Positions 11,567 through 19,566 of a DNA stretch of 64,000 bases are shown piece after piece; the first letter of the stretch is position 1; every line of letters begins with the position of its first letter. The translations under genes were made by a program, and so were the position numbers. The stretch comes from Bifidobacterium bohemicum DSM 22767 (GTDB taxonomy: Bacteria; Actinomycetota; Actinomycetes; Actinomycetales; Bifidobacteriaceae), in contig NZ_JGYP01000002.1 in NCBI RefSeq assembly GCF_000741525.1, positions 558,001 through 622,000 of the forward strand. The letters run 5' to 3'. A model generated the notes under the pieces. It saw nothing but the letters and a program-made list of their open reading frames with translations, was not told the origin of the DNA and did not search any database.

Positions 11567-11607
11567 GACCACAGAGGCCACAGGTTCGAATCCTGCCTCC
11601 ACTACCA
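11558..11607 (+). repeat. Diverged third copy of the tRNA-fMet att core
   Basis: Ungapped alignment of these 50 bases with 8303-8352 gives 39 identities, including the T-arm region CACAGGTTC and the 3' end CTACC. It is not a full tRNA because the 5' half is protein-coding sequence. It is read as an old attachment junction dividing the island in two. Confidence 0.7.
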
Positions 11608-11608
11608 A

Positions 11609-11643
11609 TGAAAGACAAGAATCACAACGGTTCTTGTCTTTCA
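11609..11643 (+). terminator. Hairpin terminator after the middle att copy
   Basis: TGAAAGACAAGAA pairs perfectly over 13 bases with TTCTTGTCTTTCA around a nine-base loop. It sits at the same distance from the att copy as the hairpin after the tRNA and resembles it in loop sequence (TCACAA). Confidence 0.75.
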
Positions 11644-11689
11644 TCTTCCTTGACAGTGTCAGACGGGGCCAAATCCCGACATGACCGAA

Positions 11690-12109
11690 TCATTGTTGTT
11701 CGTTCTTCTTAGCCTGTTCCTGTTCATAGACGTGCACAAGCAGCGGCTGCCCACCAACACTCATATTTAGGCGCACTCCACTTGAACGCCTTTGCGAGAC
11801 AATACCCGATGGTGCTTGAGCAATAATGTCCTCAACGCTTCTTGTAATCTTGTCAAGAGTTGAACCCTCAATCCTACTATCTCGGCCCATTCTCGCTTTT
11901 CCTCCCGGCACAAGACGAGATAGGGTATTTTTTGTCCATCGCTTTGAAAGCAGCACGTCTCTTTTCTGTTCGACACCATCATTCAAGACTGCCATTGTCG
12001 CCGATATGAGAAGTAAATCGAGTTCAACATCAAGTAAAGAACCCCGCTCAGGATGAAGAGCGAGATTGATTTCTACATTCTCGCAATGCTTTAAGGCGAA
12101 AATCCTCAA
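11690..12109 (-). CDS. Unrecognised ORF, probably the 3' part of a broken gene
   Basis: 139 residues with no family recognised. The only start is a TTG without a clear ribosome site, and its first 60 bases overlap the upstream ORF in another frame. The protein ends in a charged tail (EQEQAKKNEQQ). Together with the two ORFs upstream it may be one gene of about 385 codons interrupted by two single-base shifts. The reading as an independent gene is weak. Confidence 0.35.
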   Translation of the reverse strand: MRIFALKHCENVEINLALHPERGSLLDVELDLLLISATMAVLNDGVEQKRDVLLSKRWTKNTLSRLVPGGKARMGRDSRIEGSTLDKITRSVEDIIAQAPSGIVSQRRSSGVRLNMSVGGQPLLVHVYEQEQAKKNEQQ

Positions 12110-12275
12110 CGATTTTTTGAGCGCAACGATTGAGCTCGTCTCTCCTTGCCAGAATCCTGTCTACGGTCTGTGCAGAAGGCGCGTCACATGGAGGCAGAGA
12201 CGGTATCTTGGCCTCACCGAGACCTGTCATATCGAAATCGACAATTGGGTAATACTCCCCCGATGCAAAAGTCAT
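12048..12275 (-). CDS. Unrecognised ORF, probably the middle part of a broken gene
   Basis: 75 residues (MTFASGEYYPIVDFDMTG). A stop codon directly precedes its ATG and no good ribosome site is seen. It overlaps the larger ORF upstream by 62 bases, and in that overlap a run of five G on the coding strand is one base too long to keep the upstream frame open into this one. Function unknown. Confidence 0.35.
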   Translation of the reverse strand: MTFASGEYYPIVDFDMTGLGEAKIPSLPPCDAPSAQTVDRILARRDELNRCAQKIVEDFRLKALRECRNQSRSSS

Positions 12276-12858
12276 TCACAAGAGTTTTATCCTCTGTGTA
12301 GCCTTTCACCGTTTCTTCATTAAGCCCGTCGCCTTCCATCTGAGTAGCTTCACTGATCGACTTATTCGAATAGCCATATCTGAAAGCTTTGACTACATAA
12401 TCTTTACGTAAACCCCTCAGCAAGGCCACTACCTGTCCGGATAGATACAAATCAATTAAATCACCGACCCCTTTTCGCCCGCGTAAATCCCCACATTTTT
12501 CGGCAAGCCAATACCCGCAAGCAGAAGCAACATTCGCCTCATATCCAGACAAAACCTCAAGGGCATTTCTCGTATAGCCCTTTTCGAATGCGGCATGAAC
12601 ATCATCGTTCTGAAAGTCGGAGTTCTTGCCGATGATTTGGCCATGTTCCACATCCAGTTCAGTTCCAAAACGAGTGTCATCGACCATCTTCTCAAAATCA
12701 GCAGCGCATTGGCGGCACTCGCCGAGGAATTGGGCAAAAGCGTCATCGCTCATAACTCGTGCATTGCTTTGGAACTGCGCAGCAAGAGATGCAAATACAG
12801 GATGGATGGGCTCCCGATAGTAGGTCTGAAAATAGTAGTCAGCTAAAAATGTTTCCAT
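12214..12858 (-). CDS. Unknown protein, 5' part of a possibly broken gene
   Basis: 214 residues from METFLADYYFQTYYREPIHP, with AAGGA six bases upstream. The protein is soluble and mixed in charge; its middle has repeated short blocks such as FEKGYTRNALEVLSGYE and LRKDYVVKAFRYGYS, which could be helical repeats. No known domain is recognised. It faces the element's transfer genes across the intergenic region that holds the C10 tract, so it may be a cargo or defence gene of the island. The C-terminus after VNDFCIGG looks out of frame. Confidence 0.5.
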   Translation of the reverse strand: METFLADYYFQTYYREPIHPVFASLAAQFQSNARVMSDDAFAQFLGECRQCAADFEKMVDDTRFGTELDVEHGQIIGKNSDFQNDDVHAAFEKGYTRNALEVLSGYEANVASACGYWLAEKCGDLRGRKGVGDLIDLYLSGQVVALLRGLRKDYVVKAFRYGYSNKSISEATQMEGDGLNEETVKGYTEDKTLVNDFCIGGVLPNCRFRYDRSR

Positions 12859-12934
12859 TCCGATTCCTTCATGACTCAAGTATATCAAGACGAAATGCTT
12901 GAAAAATCAACGCAAACAAAAGTGGTATAGGAAT

Positions 12935-12944
12935 CCCCCCCCCC
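12935..12944 (+). repeat. C10 homopolymer tract
   Basis: Ten consecutive C between the divergent genes at 12858 (minus) and 13046 (plus). Tracts of this length slip readily during replication. Here it could alter promoter spacing; no promoter elements were firmly placed on either side. Confidence 0.8.
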
Positions 12945-13045
12945 AGATAAAAATGGCTTCACGAGCTTCAATGGAGATATCACGACAACATCGTGAACGG
13001 CACCGCTCCCGACGAACGGAATACACAACGAAAGTAAGTGAAGAT

Positions 13046-13211
13046 ATGGACACAGAAGCTCAACAGTTAACTGTCCACGTTATATCTGCCATTTCGAAGG
13101 CAGGTAGAGAATACGAGTGCCTCGAGATACGCCTAGGTGACGTATCGGTCGGTCGCCTGTTCCCGACCCCCCTTGGAAATGGCTGCTATACGTGCCGCCA
13201 CTCAAGAATGA
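13046..13211 (+). pseudogene. Small element protein, frame broken at a C6 tract
   Basis: Starts MDTEAQQLTVHVISAISKAG and reads well to VGRLFPT, then meets six C at 13167-13172. With five C the frame would run PLEMAAIRAATQE-stop, ending just before a strong hairpin at 13217. As given, the frame continues into sequence that looks untranslated (LGNGCYTCRHSRM). The intended product would be a 54-residue soluble protein of unknown role in the element. Confidence 0.5.
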
Positions 13212-13216
13212 CGGTG

Positions 13217-13241
13217 TGGCGGGCGCTGCTAACGCCCGCCA
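13217..13241 (+). terminator. Strong hairpin between element genes
   Basis: TGGCGGGCG pairs with CGCCCGCCA over nine bases around a seven-base loop. It is followed by ATCTTG rather than a long T tract, so termination would be partial. It supports a gene end at about 13211. Confidence 0.55.
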
Positions 13242-13288
13242 TCTTGTCCCACACAACAAACCCCAAACTCGAATTGAAGGAAAATATC

Positions 13289-13687
13289 ATGAGGACAGTG
13301 TCCATCCTAGTCGCCTATCTGGCGCAGCATACAGCGTAGAGCGTAGCAATAGCCATAGCTCTTATCGTTTCAGCACTCGCAATCTGGCTGTACATCTGGT
13401 GGCGACACGACCAGAAGCACCGCGTCTTGACTGCACACCCGCTTGTCCTGAATGCTGAACAGGAGCAAAAAGTAAGAGTTCGGCACTTGTACCGGCCCTC
13501 TCGAATTGTCTACGTGATACCAGCGGACTTGGCGAAAGACGACGAATCCATCGGCCAATGGGCAGAGACTGTCGGTCCAAGGCTGGGGAAGGGATACCAG
13601 GTCGTTGACACGACGTTGATTTCGGATCGCCCATTCAGACCAGCTCGGTACAACGTCACATTTGGTAAGTTGGAGGCTTTGCGATGA
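13289..13687 (+). pseudogene. Membrane protein of the element, interrupted by a stop
   Basis: Starts MRTVSILVAYLAQHTA after AAGGAAAATATC, then meets an in-frame TAG at 13337. Beyond it the same frame runs on with a membrane helix (VAIAIALIVSALAIWLYIWW) and a soluble domain of about 90 residues, ending where the FtsK-like gene starts (stop and start overlap). The TAG is one transition away from CAG (Gln). In similar actinobacterial elements a small membrane protein precedes the FtsK-like ATPase and may be its partner. A restart at an ATG at 13427 would lose the membrane helix. Confidence 0.55.
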
Positions 13688-14556
13688 TAAGAATGCCATT
13701 CCGCCACATAGCAGAACCGACCTGCAATTCATACGTGCTGGGAAATGAAATCGCCCATCCTCGGAAAGAGGTTTCAGTTCCCCGTTCATCACACCTGCTC
13801 ATCGTGGGTGAGTCGAATTCAGGTAAAGGTTCAGTCGAAGCCAACGTCATTGAACAGGCGATTGAAGACGGCAGTGAGATTTTCTTCATCGACCTCAAGG
13901 GCGGCCTTGAAGCCGAGAACTACTCTCACGTTCTTACCCGACATGCGTACACGCTTGGCGAGGCCGAGGAGCTGCTGTAAGACTTCAACACCGAGGTCGA
14001 CGCACGCGCTGAATGTTGGCGAGGTAAGACGCGAAACCTGAGTGACGAGCAGGCCATTCACCGCCTTCTCATGATTGACGAGGCTGGCGATATCATGCGT
14101 ACAGGAGTCGAGAAGAAACAGTCCGACTCGTGTGTGTCTCTAATCCGTTCAGTGCTTTCTCGCTCAAGAGCATTGAATTGTACCGTTGTCATCAGCACTC
14201 AGAATCCGAGGGTCAGTAACTCGCTGCCATATCGAAGCTTGTTGCAGACCACCGTGGCGTTGCGATTGAACTCGAAGGCTGAGGCGGTTATGGCTCTGGG
14301 CGAGGATGCGGTGCGGCGAGGCGCGGGGCCTTGACAGATTCGCTATGACCGCCCAGGGGACGCTTACCTGTGGGACCCTGAAACGAACTCAGTCCGTTTC
14401 CTGCACGTTCCGTACATTGCGGACGAGGAGATTCACGCACTCCGGTACCAAGACGGCAAAGACCCGCGTAGGCGAAGCGATAGCGAGAGCCGAAGTGGGT
14501 CTCAGAATCAGTCAGACATCGAAGTGCAGGGGGCTACTACGACAGCCCCCCTGTGA
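13684..14556 (+). pseudogene. FtsK/TraB-like DNA-translocating ATPase, two internal stops
   Basis: One frame runs from MIRMPFRHIAEPTC to 14556. It shows a Walker A-like motif (GESNSGKGSVEA), the strand FFIDLKGG, a Walker B-like MIDEAGDI and the downstream STQNPRVSNSLP segment typical of FtsK/SpoIIIE transfer ATPases. Two in-frame stops break it: TAA at 13978 and TGA at 14332. Each is a single transition from a sense codon (CAA; TGG giving GPWQIRYDRP). The reading continues well after both, so the gene was intact recently. Such proteins pump double-stranded DNA between mycelial or bacterial cells in actinobacterial integrative elements. Confidence 0.75.
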
Positions 14557-14579
14557 GATGAGGGATGAGGGAAACTGCC

Positions 14580-15155
14580 ATGAGCACTAAAGATTACGGT
14601 AAAGGGAGGTATTGGTCAGGCCTGGTATATCCCGACAGCTGTCCAGCTGACTGGGAGGAGCGTATGCGCCTGAGCGGTCTGCAGATACTCGTCTCACCCT
14701 TGCATGACTCCGATGTAGCCGACGAGAAGACTGGCGAGTTGAAGAAGCCTCATCGTCATGTCATCGCCATGTGGAGCAACACGACCACCAAGGCGAGTGC
14801 CGAGAAGTTCTTCGCCCAATTCAATGGTCCAGCAGTTGTTCTAAGGCTCGAAAGCCCAAGGGGCATGGCCCACTATCTGATTCACTTGGACGACCCGCAG
14901 AAGGCCCAATATTCACGCGAGGACATTATTGAAGTTAACGGCGCAGACTGGCGGAAGCTGGCACTGACCGACGGCGCAAAAGATGAAGCGATGTCCATCG
15001 TAAAGCTGGTCGAGAACGAAGAACCGGACGGCTACTTCACTCTGCTGAAACTCTGCCAAGAAAACCACAAGGAGCTTCTGGACTTCGCAACACGACAGGT
15101 CGTGTTCTGCCGCGAGGTCATTTGGAGTTACTGGCATACGTTGAGGAAGGAATAA
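14580..15155 (+). CDS. Plasmid-type replication initiator (Rep_2 family)
   Basis: 191 residues from MSTKDYGKGRYWSGLVYPDS. The pattern W-x-VYPDSCPADWEE, then SPLHDSD with KKPHRHVIAMW, matches the rolling-circle initiators of small Gram-positive plasmids, where the His-rich block binds metal and a later Tyr nicks the origin. Here the Tyr in MAHYLIHLDDP or a nearby one could serve. It looks intact, unlike the ATPase upstream. It gives the element the potential to replicate after excision. Confidence 0.8.
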   Translation: MSTKDYGKGRYWSGLVYPDSCPADWEERMRLSGLQILVSPLHDSDVADEKTGELKKPHRHVIAMWSNTTTKASAEKFFAQFNGPAVVLRLESPRGMAHYLIHLDDPQKAQYSREDIIEVNGADWRKLALTDGAKDEAMSIVKLVENEEPDGYFTLLKLCQENHKELLDFATRQVVFCREVIWSYWHTLRKE

Positions 15156-15157
15156 CC

Positions 15158-15397
15158 ATGGGGGAAAACACAGCATCAGTACAGACCAATTCACAAGACA
15201 CTGGCGAGTTCTTGTATGTCCAGGATCTAGCCAAAATGTTCCGAGTCGGCCGTTCCAAGGCTCGACTCATGATGGATGTTTTGCCTTCCTTCGCTGTTGG
15301 CCGCAGAGACTGCATTACGCGATCAGATCTAGACGTCTACATTAGGGAGCACAGCGGCATAAGAGTCAAATGGCCGAAGCGCCCACACCGACACTGA
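15158..15397 (+). CDS. Excisionase-like helix-turn-helix protein
   Basis: 79 residues from MGENTASVQTNSQD with AAGGA upstream. The middle segment LYVQDLAKMFRVGRSKARLMMDVLP is a MerR/Xis-type winged-helix DNA-binding motif, as in excisionases that direct integrases toward excision. It lies between rep and int, the usual place. A hairpin terminator follows. Confidence 0.7.
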   Translation: MGENTASVQTNSQDTGEFLYVQDLAKMFRVGRSKARLMMDVLPSFAVGRRDCITRSDLDVYIREHSGIRVKWPKRPHRH

Positions 15398-15420
15398 TAC
15401 AGTCAGCACCTTACCTTAGA

Positions 15421-15456
15421 AACTGGCTTCGTGATGGAACACGAGGCCAGTTTTCG
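15421..15456 (+). terminator. Terminator between xis and the convergent int
   Basis: AACTGGC and CGTG pair with CACG and GCCAGTT, followed by TTTTCG. It can serve both convergent transcripts. Confidence 0.75.
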
Positions 15457-15500
15457 TTTGTTGACGAGTATCCACTGCCACAGGAGTGAAAGCGATTCCA

Positions 15501-16733
15501 TTATTCACTTGTCGTCTCGAAGAGACGTCCCATGAAGTCAGCAGCCTTCCTGTCATTCTCGCCGACTTCCTCGGCGTAGATGTTCAGGGTGGTGTTGAGG
15601 CTTTCGTGCCCAAGCCTTGCCTGTACCGTTTTGGGGTCAATTCCGCCCGCGACGAGCAGCGTGGCTTGGGCATGACGTAGGGCGTGGAAGTTCGGGCCGA
15701 CATAGCCCGAGTGCTTAATCCGCTCCACACCTCGGCTGTCCACATATTTCTTTTCCATGGTGTAGTGTGCAAGTCCTTCCTTGACGAAGAAGTTCCTGCG
15801 CCATCGGCTGAAGTTATCGGGGTCGAGGAAGTCACACAGCTCGTTGCTGCATACCGGCGATGAATCCGCCTGCCTTACTCCCGCATGATTGAAGTACGCC
15901 GCCTGCTTCGTCTTCCAGCGGCTCAGGAACTCGACGGTTTGGCCGTCTATGGATATCGTCCGATGCGATTTTACGGTCTTGGGGTCTTTGAGGATTTTCT
16001 CTTTGCCGTATTGTTTGCGAATGTGAAGCTGCTGCCTGTCAAGGTCTACATCCTCCCACACCAACGCCAGCGCCTCGCCTCGTCTAAGCCCTGTGGCGAC
16101 TCCCAACCATACGGCTACTATCCGCCCGTCCGCCTCCTCGTGCCTGAGCTTCTGGATGAACTCTATGGCCTGTTCCTTGGTGACTCTACGTTCGCGCTTC
16201 TTCTGCGGGTTGGGCTTCGGACGGGTGATGCCCTCCACCGCATCGCATGGGTTCCTATCAATAAGCCCTTCGAGATACGCCTTCCGGAGCATCTGGGAGA
16301 GCTTCATGTGGACTTTGTGAATGCCGTCCGGTGACACTCCATCTTCTTTGGCCATTTTCAGGTAGGCGTTCTCGATTTCGGCGGATTCCAGATCAATCAG
16401 CCGCCTGTCCCCGAGATATTTCGCGATTCGGCTCAGCTCATGTCTGTCGCGGTCAAGCGTTAACGACGACACCTTGCCTAAGGCTTTCCGATTGGCTTGG
16501 AACTGCTCGGCGTATTCCTTGACTGTTACGTTCTTGCCGCTCGCGTCGTCACTCAGCTCCTGTTTATAAGCTACAAGCGCCGCTACGGCCTCGTTTTTGT
16601 TGCCTATCACCTTCCGCGACTTCGACCAATGCCATGAAGCGTGAGTGCTATCCGGCGCAAGTCTGACCCTGATTGAGTACTTATGTCCGCGTTCCAATTC
16701 CGTAACCTGCCCGGATGCATCACGTTTCGTCAT
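15501..16733 (-). CDS. int: Tyrosine-family site-specific integrase
   Basis: 410-residue phage-type integrase that would move the element in and out of the tRNA-fMet gene. An N-terminal arm-binding domain (GHKYSIRVRLAPD) is followed by a core-binding SAM-like domain (about 65-165) and the catalytic domain with Arg in ATGLRRGEAL (about 212), the HALRH box (about 348), the LGH box and the nucleophile Tyr in NTTLNIYAEE (about 384). All catalytic residues are present, so it may be active. It reads away from attR, with TGGACAAA repeats just upstream of its start. Confidence 0.93.
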   Translation of the reverse strand: MTKRDASGQVTELERGHKYSIRVRLAPDSTHASWHWSKSRKVIGNKNEAVAALVAYKQELSDDASGKNVTVKEYAEQFQANRKALGKVSSLTLDRDRHELSRIAKYLGDRRLIDLESAEIENAYLKMAKEDGVSPDGIHKVHMKLSQMLRKAYLEGLIDRNPCDAVEGITRPKPNPQKKRERRVTKEQAIEFIQKLRHEEADGRIVAVWLGVATGLRRGEALALVWEDVDLDRQQLHIRKQYGKEKILKDPKTVKSHRTISIDGQTVEFLSRWKTKQAAYFNHAGVRQADSSPVCSNELCDFLDPDNFSRWRRNFFVKEGLAHYTMEKKYVDSRGVERIKHSGYVGPNFHALRHAQATLLVAGGIDPKTVQARLGHESLNTTLNIYAEEVGENDRKAADFMGRLFETTSE

Positions 16734-16773
16734 TGTCTGCCTTTCTTTGGATGCTTGCTATCCTAGCAGAGAT

Positions 16774-16816
16774 TGGACAAATATGGACAAATACTTCTGG
16801 ACAAAACTTGGACAAA
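16774..16816. repeat. Four TGGACAAA direct repeats, candidate integrase arm sites
   Basis: Copies start at 16774, 16784, 16798 and 16809, just upstream of int and about 100 bases from attR. Related units lie near attL at 8424. They could bind the integrase arm domain and also autoregulate int. Confidence 0.5.
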
Positions 16817-16918
16817 ACTTACAATCAGCATCAATCGAAAACAAACAACACGCCGAGAATTACAGTGTTTTTACAGCGTATACTAAACAATACCAAATCA
16901 GAACAACACAGAGAAACG

Positions 16919-16966
16919 TGGGCTCATAACCCAGAGGTCACAGATTCAAATCCTGCCCCCGCTACC
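16919..16966 (+). repeat. attR: copy of the tRNA-fMet 3' half
   Basis: 47 of 48 bases match 8304-8351. The tRNA 5' half is absent here, so this is the distal junction left by integration. The element between the repeats is 8.6 kb. Confidence 0.87.
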
Positions 16967-16969
16967 AAG

Positions 16970-17007
16970 AAGCCCGGAATCTCAACGATTCCGGGCTTAA
17001 ATTTTTT
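16970..17007 (+). terminator. Terminator after attR
   Basis: AAGCCCGGAAT pairs with ATTCCGGGCTT, followed by AAATTTTTT. It may be the original terminator of the tRNA gene, displaced by the insertion. Confidence 0.75.
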
Positions 17008-17418
17008 CACGAAAACATAACTGGCAACGTAAGAATCAGCGATGGAGATTTCCGTAAGACTCAGTGGATCTGCCGTCATCAGACATGTCGGCTACGTCAA
17101 TTAGGCTTACATACCCCGACCCAGATGAATCACAAGTCATGACACGCTTCGCCATTTTAGACAAGACCTGAGTAATAGGGGCATTCTGCGTGACGAGGTA
17201 ACCTGTAAGCCTCGCACGGAAGTGCATCCGACATTCATCCGGGACTCAGCCGGGCAATGGCGATGACGTTGAGCGGAAAATGTCTCCAACATTGACAAGC
17301 ATATGATCATAAGCCGAGTAACTACGGACTGTCATCAACCCAGTAGTACAATCGTCGGGTCGAAAAGACAAACCCAATTCACGCCTATGCAACTATATAA
17401 CATGTAAAAGGACTGACC
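17008..17418. other. Intergenic region after the island
   Basis: About 410 bases with no credible gene. It holds an AT-rich stretch ending in TATATAACATG shortly before the next gene, which may include its promoter. No repeats or RNA genes are seen. Confidence 0.5.
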
Positions 17419-17958
17419 ATGAAATTCGTTTCCTGGATAAGCTTTATCGGCGCCTGGCTACTCTTCGCCGGCCCCGTCTTTCAATCGGCCATTGAGCTGA
17501 GCGAAGAACGGATTGACCTTAATGAGGCCGATGATTTGCGCAAACATCTGCATAACCTGGGCAAGCCTCCCCGCATTAGCGTGTGGTGGTGGCTCTTGCC
17601 TCCGGTGGCCTATTTCAAAAACCGTCGAGAGGGCGAGCAGTGGAGGATCGCCGTACTGAAGACCATTCCCCACCACAAACGTGAGGAGTTTCTTTCTTTT
17701 CAGCGGAAGGCTTCTGGATGGATGCTCGTGGCTATGGGCGCACTTTGCATTGCAATCAAGGAAACCGCCGACCTTGTGGAGAAATTCGAATGGCCTCTGT
17801 GGACGCTAATACCGCTCCTGCTCATTCCCTTCCTCCTTTCCGTAGGGTTGACCGTCAACCAGCTCCAACACCAGCGCAACATCGAAGATGGCATCCGGAA
17901 CGCCAAAAAAAGCAAACACCTGCAGCGATATCATCGACGCCGAACCCCACGCAACTAG
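17419..17958 (+). CDS. Unknown membrane protein
   Basis: 179 residues from MKFVSWISFIGAW with AAAAGGA upstream. Hydrophobic segments lie at about 4-24, 98-113 and 125-145, with a charged amphipathic part between them and a basic C-terminus (QRYHRRRTPRN). The middle part (SVWWWLLPPVAYFKNRREGEQWR) is Trp-rich. No family is recognised. It lies alone between the island and guaD, so context gives no role. Confidence 0.65.
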   Translation: MKFVSWISFIGAWLLFAGPVFQSAIELSEERIDLNEADDLRKHLHNLGKPPRISVWWWLLPPVAYFKNRREGEQWRIAVLKTIPHHKREEFLSFQRKASGWMLVAMGALCIAIKETADLVEKFEWPLWTLIPLLLIPFLLSVGLTVNQLQHQRNIEDGIRNAKKSKHLQRYHRRRTPRN

Positions 17959-18068
17959 TGCCCTTCAATTCCGATCATTGGAGATAGGACAGGGGGATAT
18001 TCAGGCATTCCCGCCCTGCCGCGATTTCAAGACGGAACGACATCACCCTTTCGAAATACATCGACACA

Positions 18069-18078
18069 GGGGGGGGGG
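18069..18078 (+). repeat. G10 homopolymer tract upstream of guaD
   Basis: Ten consecutive G about 178 bases before the guanine deaminase start, in the intergenic region 17959-18255. No other feature is recognised in this gap. Slippage could change the spacing of promoter or regulator elements. Confidence 0.8.
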
Positions 18079-18255
18079 CATGATAGGTTGCGAAGGGCAA
18101 GTGCCGTTCAACTTACAGGGAAGGCACCATTCAATAATGACCACCGAAGTAACACGCGAATTCATCCAAAACCTGCCTAAGGCCGAACTCCCAAAATTAC
18201 TTTTCAACACAGTGGAACCCTTGATAGAATCGACTTCAGAGAGGATCAGATCGAC

Positions 18256-19566
18256 ATGACCAAAACAGCCATTGAGGCAGCGACACTTTCATTCGCCAAA
18301 GACCCCTTCCTGAATGACGTGGAGGACTGCTACCACTTCGAAGAAGACGCGGTGATCGTCATGGAGGATGGCACCATCACGCAGATCGGCAAACCAAGCG
18401 ACATCCTGCCGACGCTCGGCGACACCAAGGTAACCAAGTATGACGACAGCATCATCGTGCCGGGTTTCATCGACACCCATGTGCATTATCCGCAGACCGA
18501 GATCATCGGAGCGTACGGCGAGCAACTCATCGACTGGCTGAACAACTACGCGTTCGTCGCCGAGCAGAATTTCTCTGATTCCGATCACGCGCAGGAGGTG
18601 GCTCGCGTCTTCATCAACGAGCAGCTACGCAACGGCGTGACCTCCTCGGCGGTCTACTGCACGGTTTACCCGCGCTCGGTGGACGCCCTTTTCGCCGAGG
18701 CGCAAAAACACGGCATGCGTCTGATGGCAGGTAAGGTCTGCATGGACCGCAACGCTCCCGAACCCTTGCTGGATACCCCGCAGCGGGCCTATGACGAGTC
18801 CAAGGAGTTGATTGAGAAGTGGCACGGCAACGGCCGTCTCGAATACGTGGTCACGCCGCGGTTTGCCCCGACCTCCAGTCCTGAGCAGTTTGAAATGTTG
18901 AAGACATTGGTCAATGAGTATCCCGATGTGCTCATCCAGTCCCACGTCTCGGAGAACCTTAACGAGGTCGAGTGGGTCAAGGAGCTGTTTCCTGGAGCGA
19001 AGGACTACACGGATGTCTACGACAAGTACGACCTGGTGCGCAAACGTGCCATCTATGGACACGGCGTGCATCTGACCGAGCGCGAGCTGGGGGTGTTCCA
19101 CGATACTGGCGCGGCCGTGGCGCACTGCCCCACCTCCAACTTCTTCCTGGGCTCAGGTTGCCTCAACGTCACCAACCTCAAGAATCCGGCACGGCCGGTC
19201 AAAGTCGGCATCGGCACCGATTTGGGCGCCGGCACCAGCTTCTCCATCCTGCAGACACTTAACGAGGCATATAAGGCAGCACAGATGAACAGTCTGCCTT
19301 ATACCTCACTGCACAGTTTCTACCTCGCCACCCTAGGGGGAGCCGAAGCCCTTGGGCTTGAGGACAAGATCGGCAGCATCCAAGTGGGCAAGGAGGCCGA
19401 TCTGACAGTCATCAACATGAAATCCACCCCGATTATCGACTATCGCATGCGCTACGCCGATTCTCTCGAAGAAGCCTTGTTCGTCCAGATGATCCTCGGC
19501 GACGACCGGGCAATCGCAGCGACCTATGTCGCAGGTAGCAAAGTCTACGCTGCGCAAAACCACTGA
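18256..19566 (+). CDS. guaD: Guanine deaminase
   Basis: Zn-dependent amidohydrolase converting guanine to xanthine in purine salvage. The metal ligands are visible: FIDTHVHYPQ (HxH), the His in IQSHVSENL, the His in YGHGVHL and the Asp in GIGTDLGAGTS. The PQTEIIGAYGEQLIDWL segment is specific to guanine deaminases among amidohydrolases. The length of 436 is normal. It stands alone with a 300-base upstream region containing the G10 tract. Confidence 0.94.
   Translation: MTKTAIEAATLSFAKDPFLNDVEDCYHFEEDAVIVMEDGTITQIGKPSDILPTLGDTKVTKYDDSIIVPGFIDTHVHYPQTEIIGAYGEQLIDWLNNYAFVAEQNFSDSDHAQEVARVFINEQLRNGVTSSAVYCTVYPRSVDALFAEAQKHGMRLMAGKVCMDRNAPEPLLDTPQRAYDESKELIEKWHGNGRLEYVVTPRFAPTSSPEQFEMLKTLVNEYPDVLIQSHVSENLNEVEWVKELFPGAKDYTDVYDKYDLVRKRAIYGHGVHLTERELGVFHDTGAAVAHCPTSNFFLGSGCLNVTNLKNPARPVKVGIGTDLGAGTSFSILQTLNEAYKAAQMNSLPYTSLHSFYLATLGGAEALGLEDKIGSIQVGKEADLTVINMKSTPIIDYRMRYADSLEEALFVQMILGDDRAIAATYVAGSKVYAAQNH

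Noticed and set aside
11558..11607. Possible separate tRNA gene
   Set aside because: Only the 3' half resembles a tRNA; the 5' side is protein-coding and the loop does not give a consistent cloverleaf.
17888..18259. 123-codon frame covering the G10 tract upstream of guaD
   Set aside because: No start signal and odd composition (HRHRGGG); treated as intergenic.
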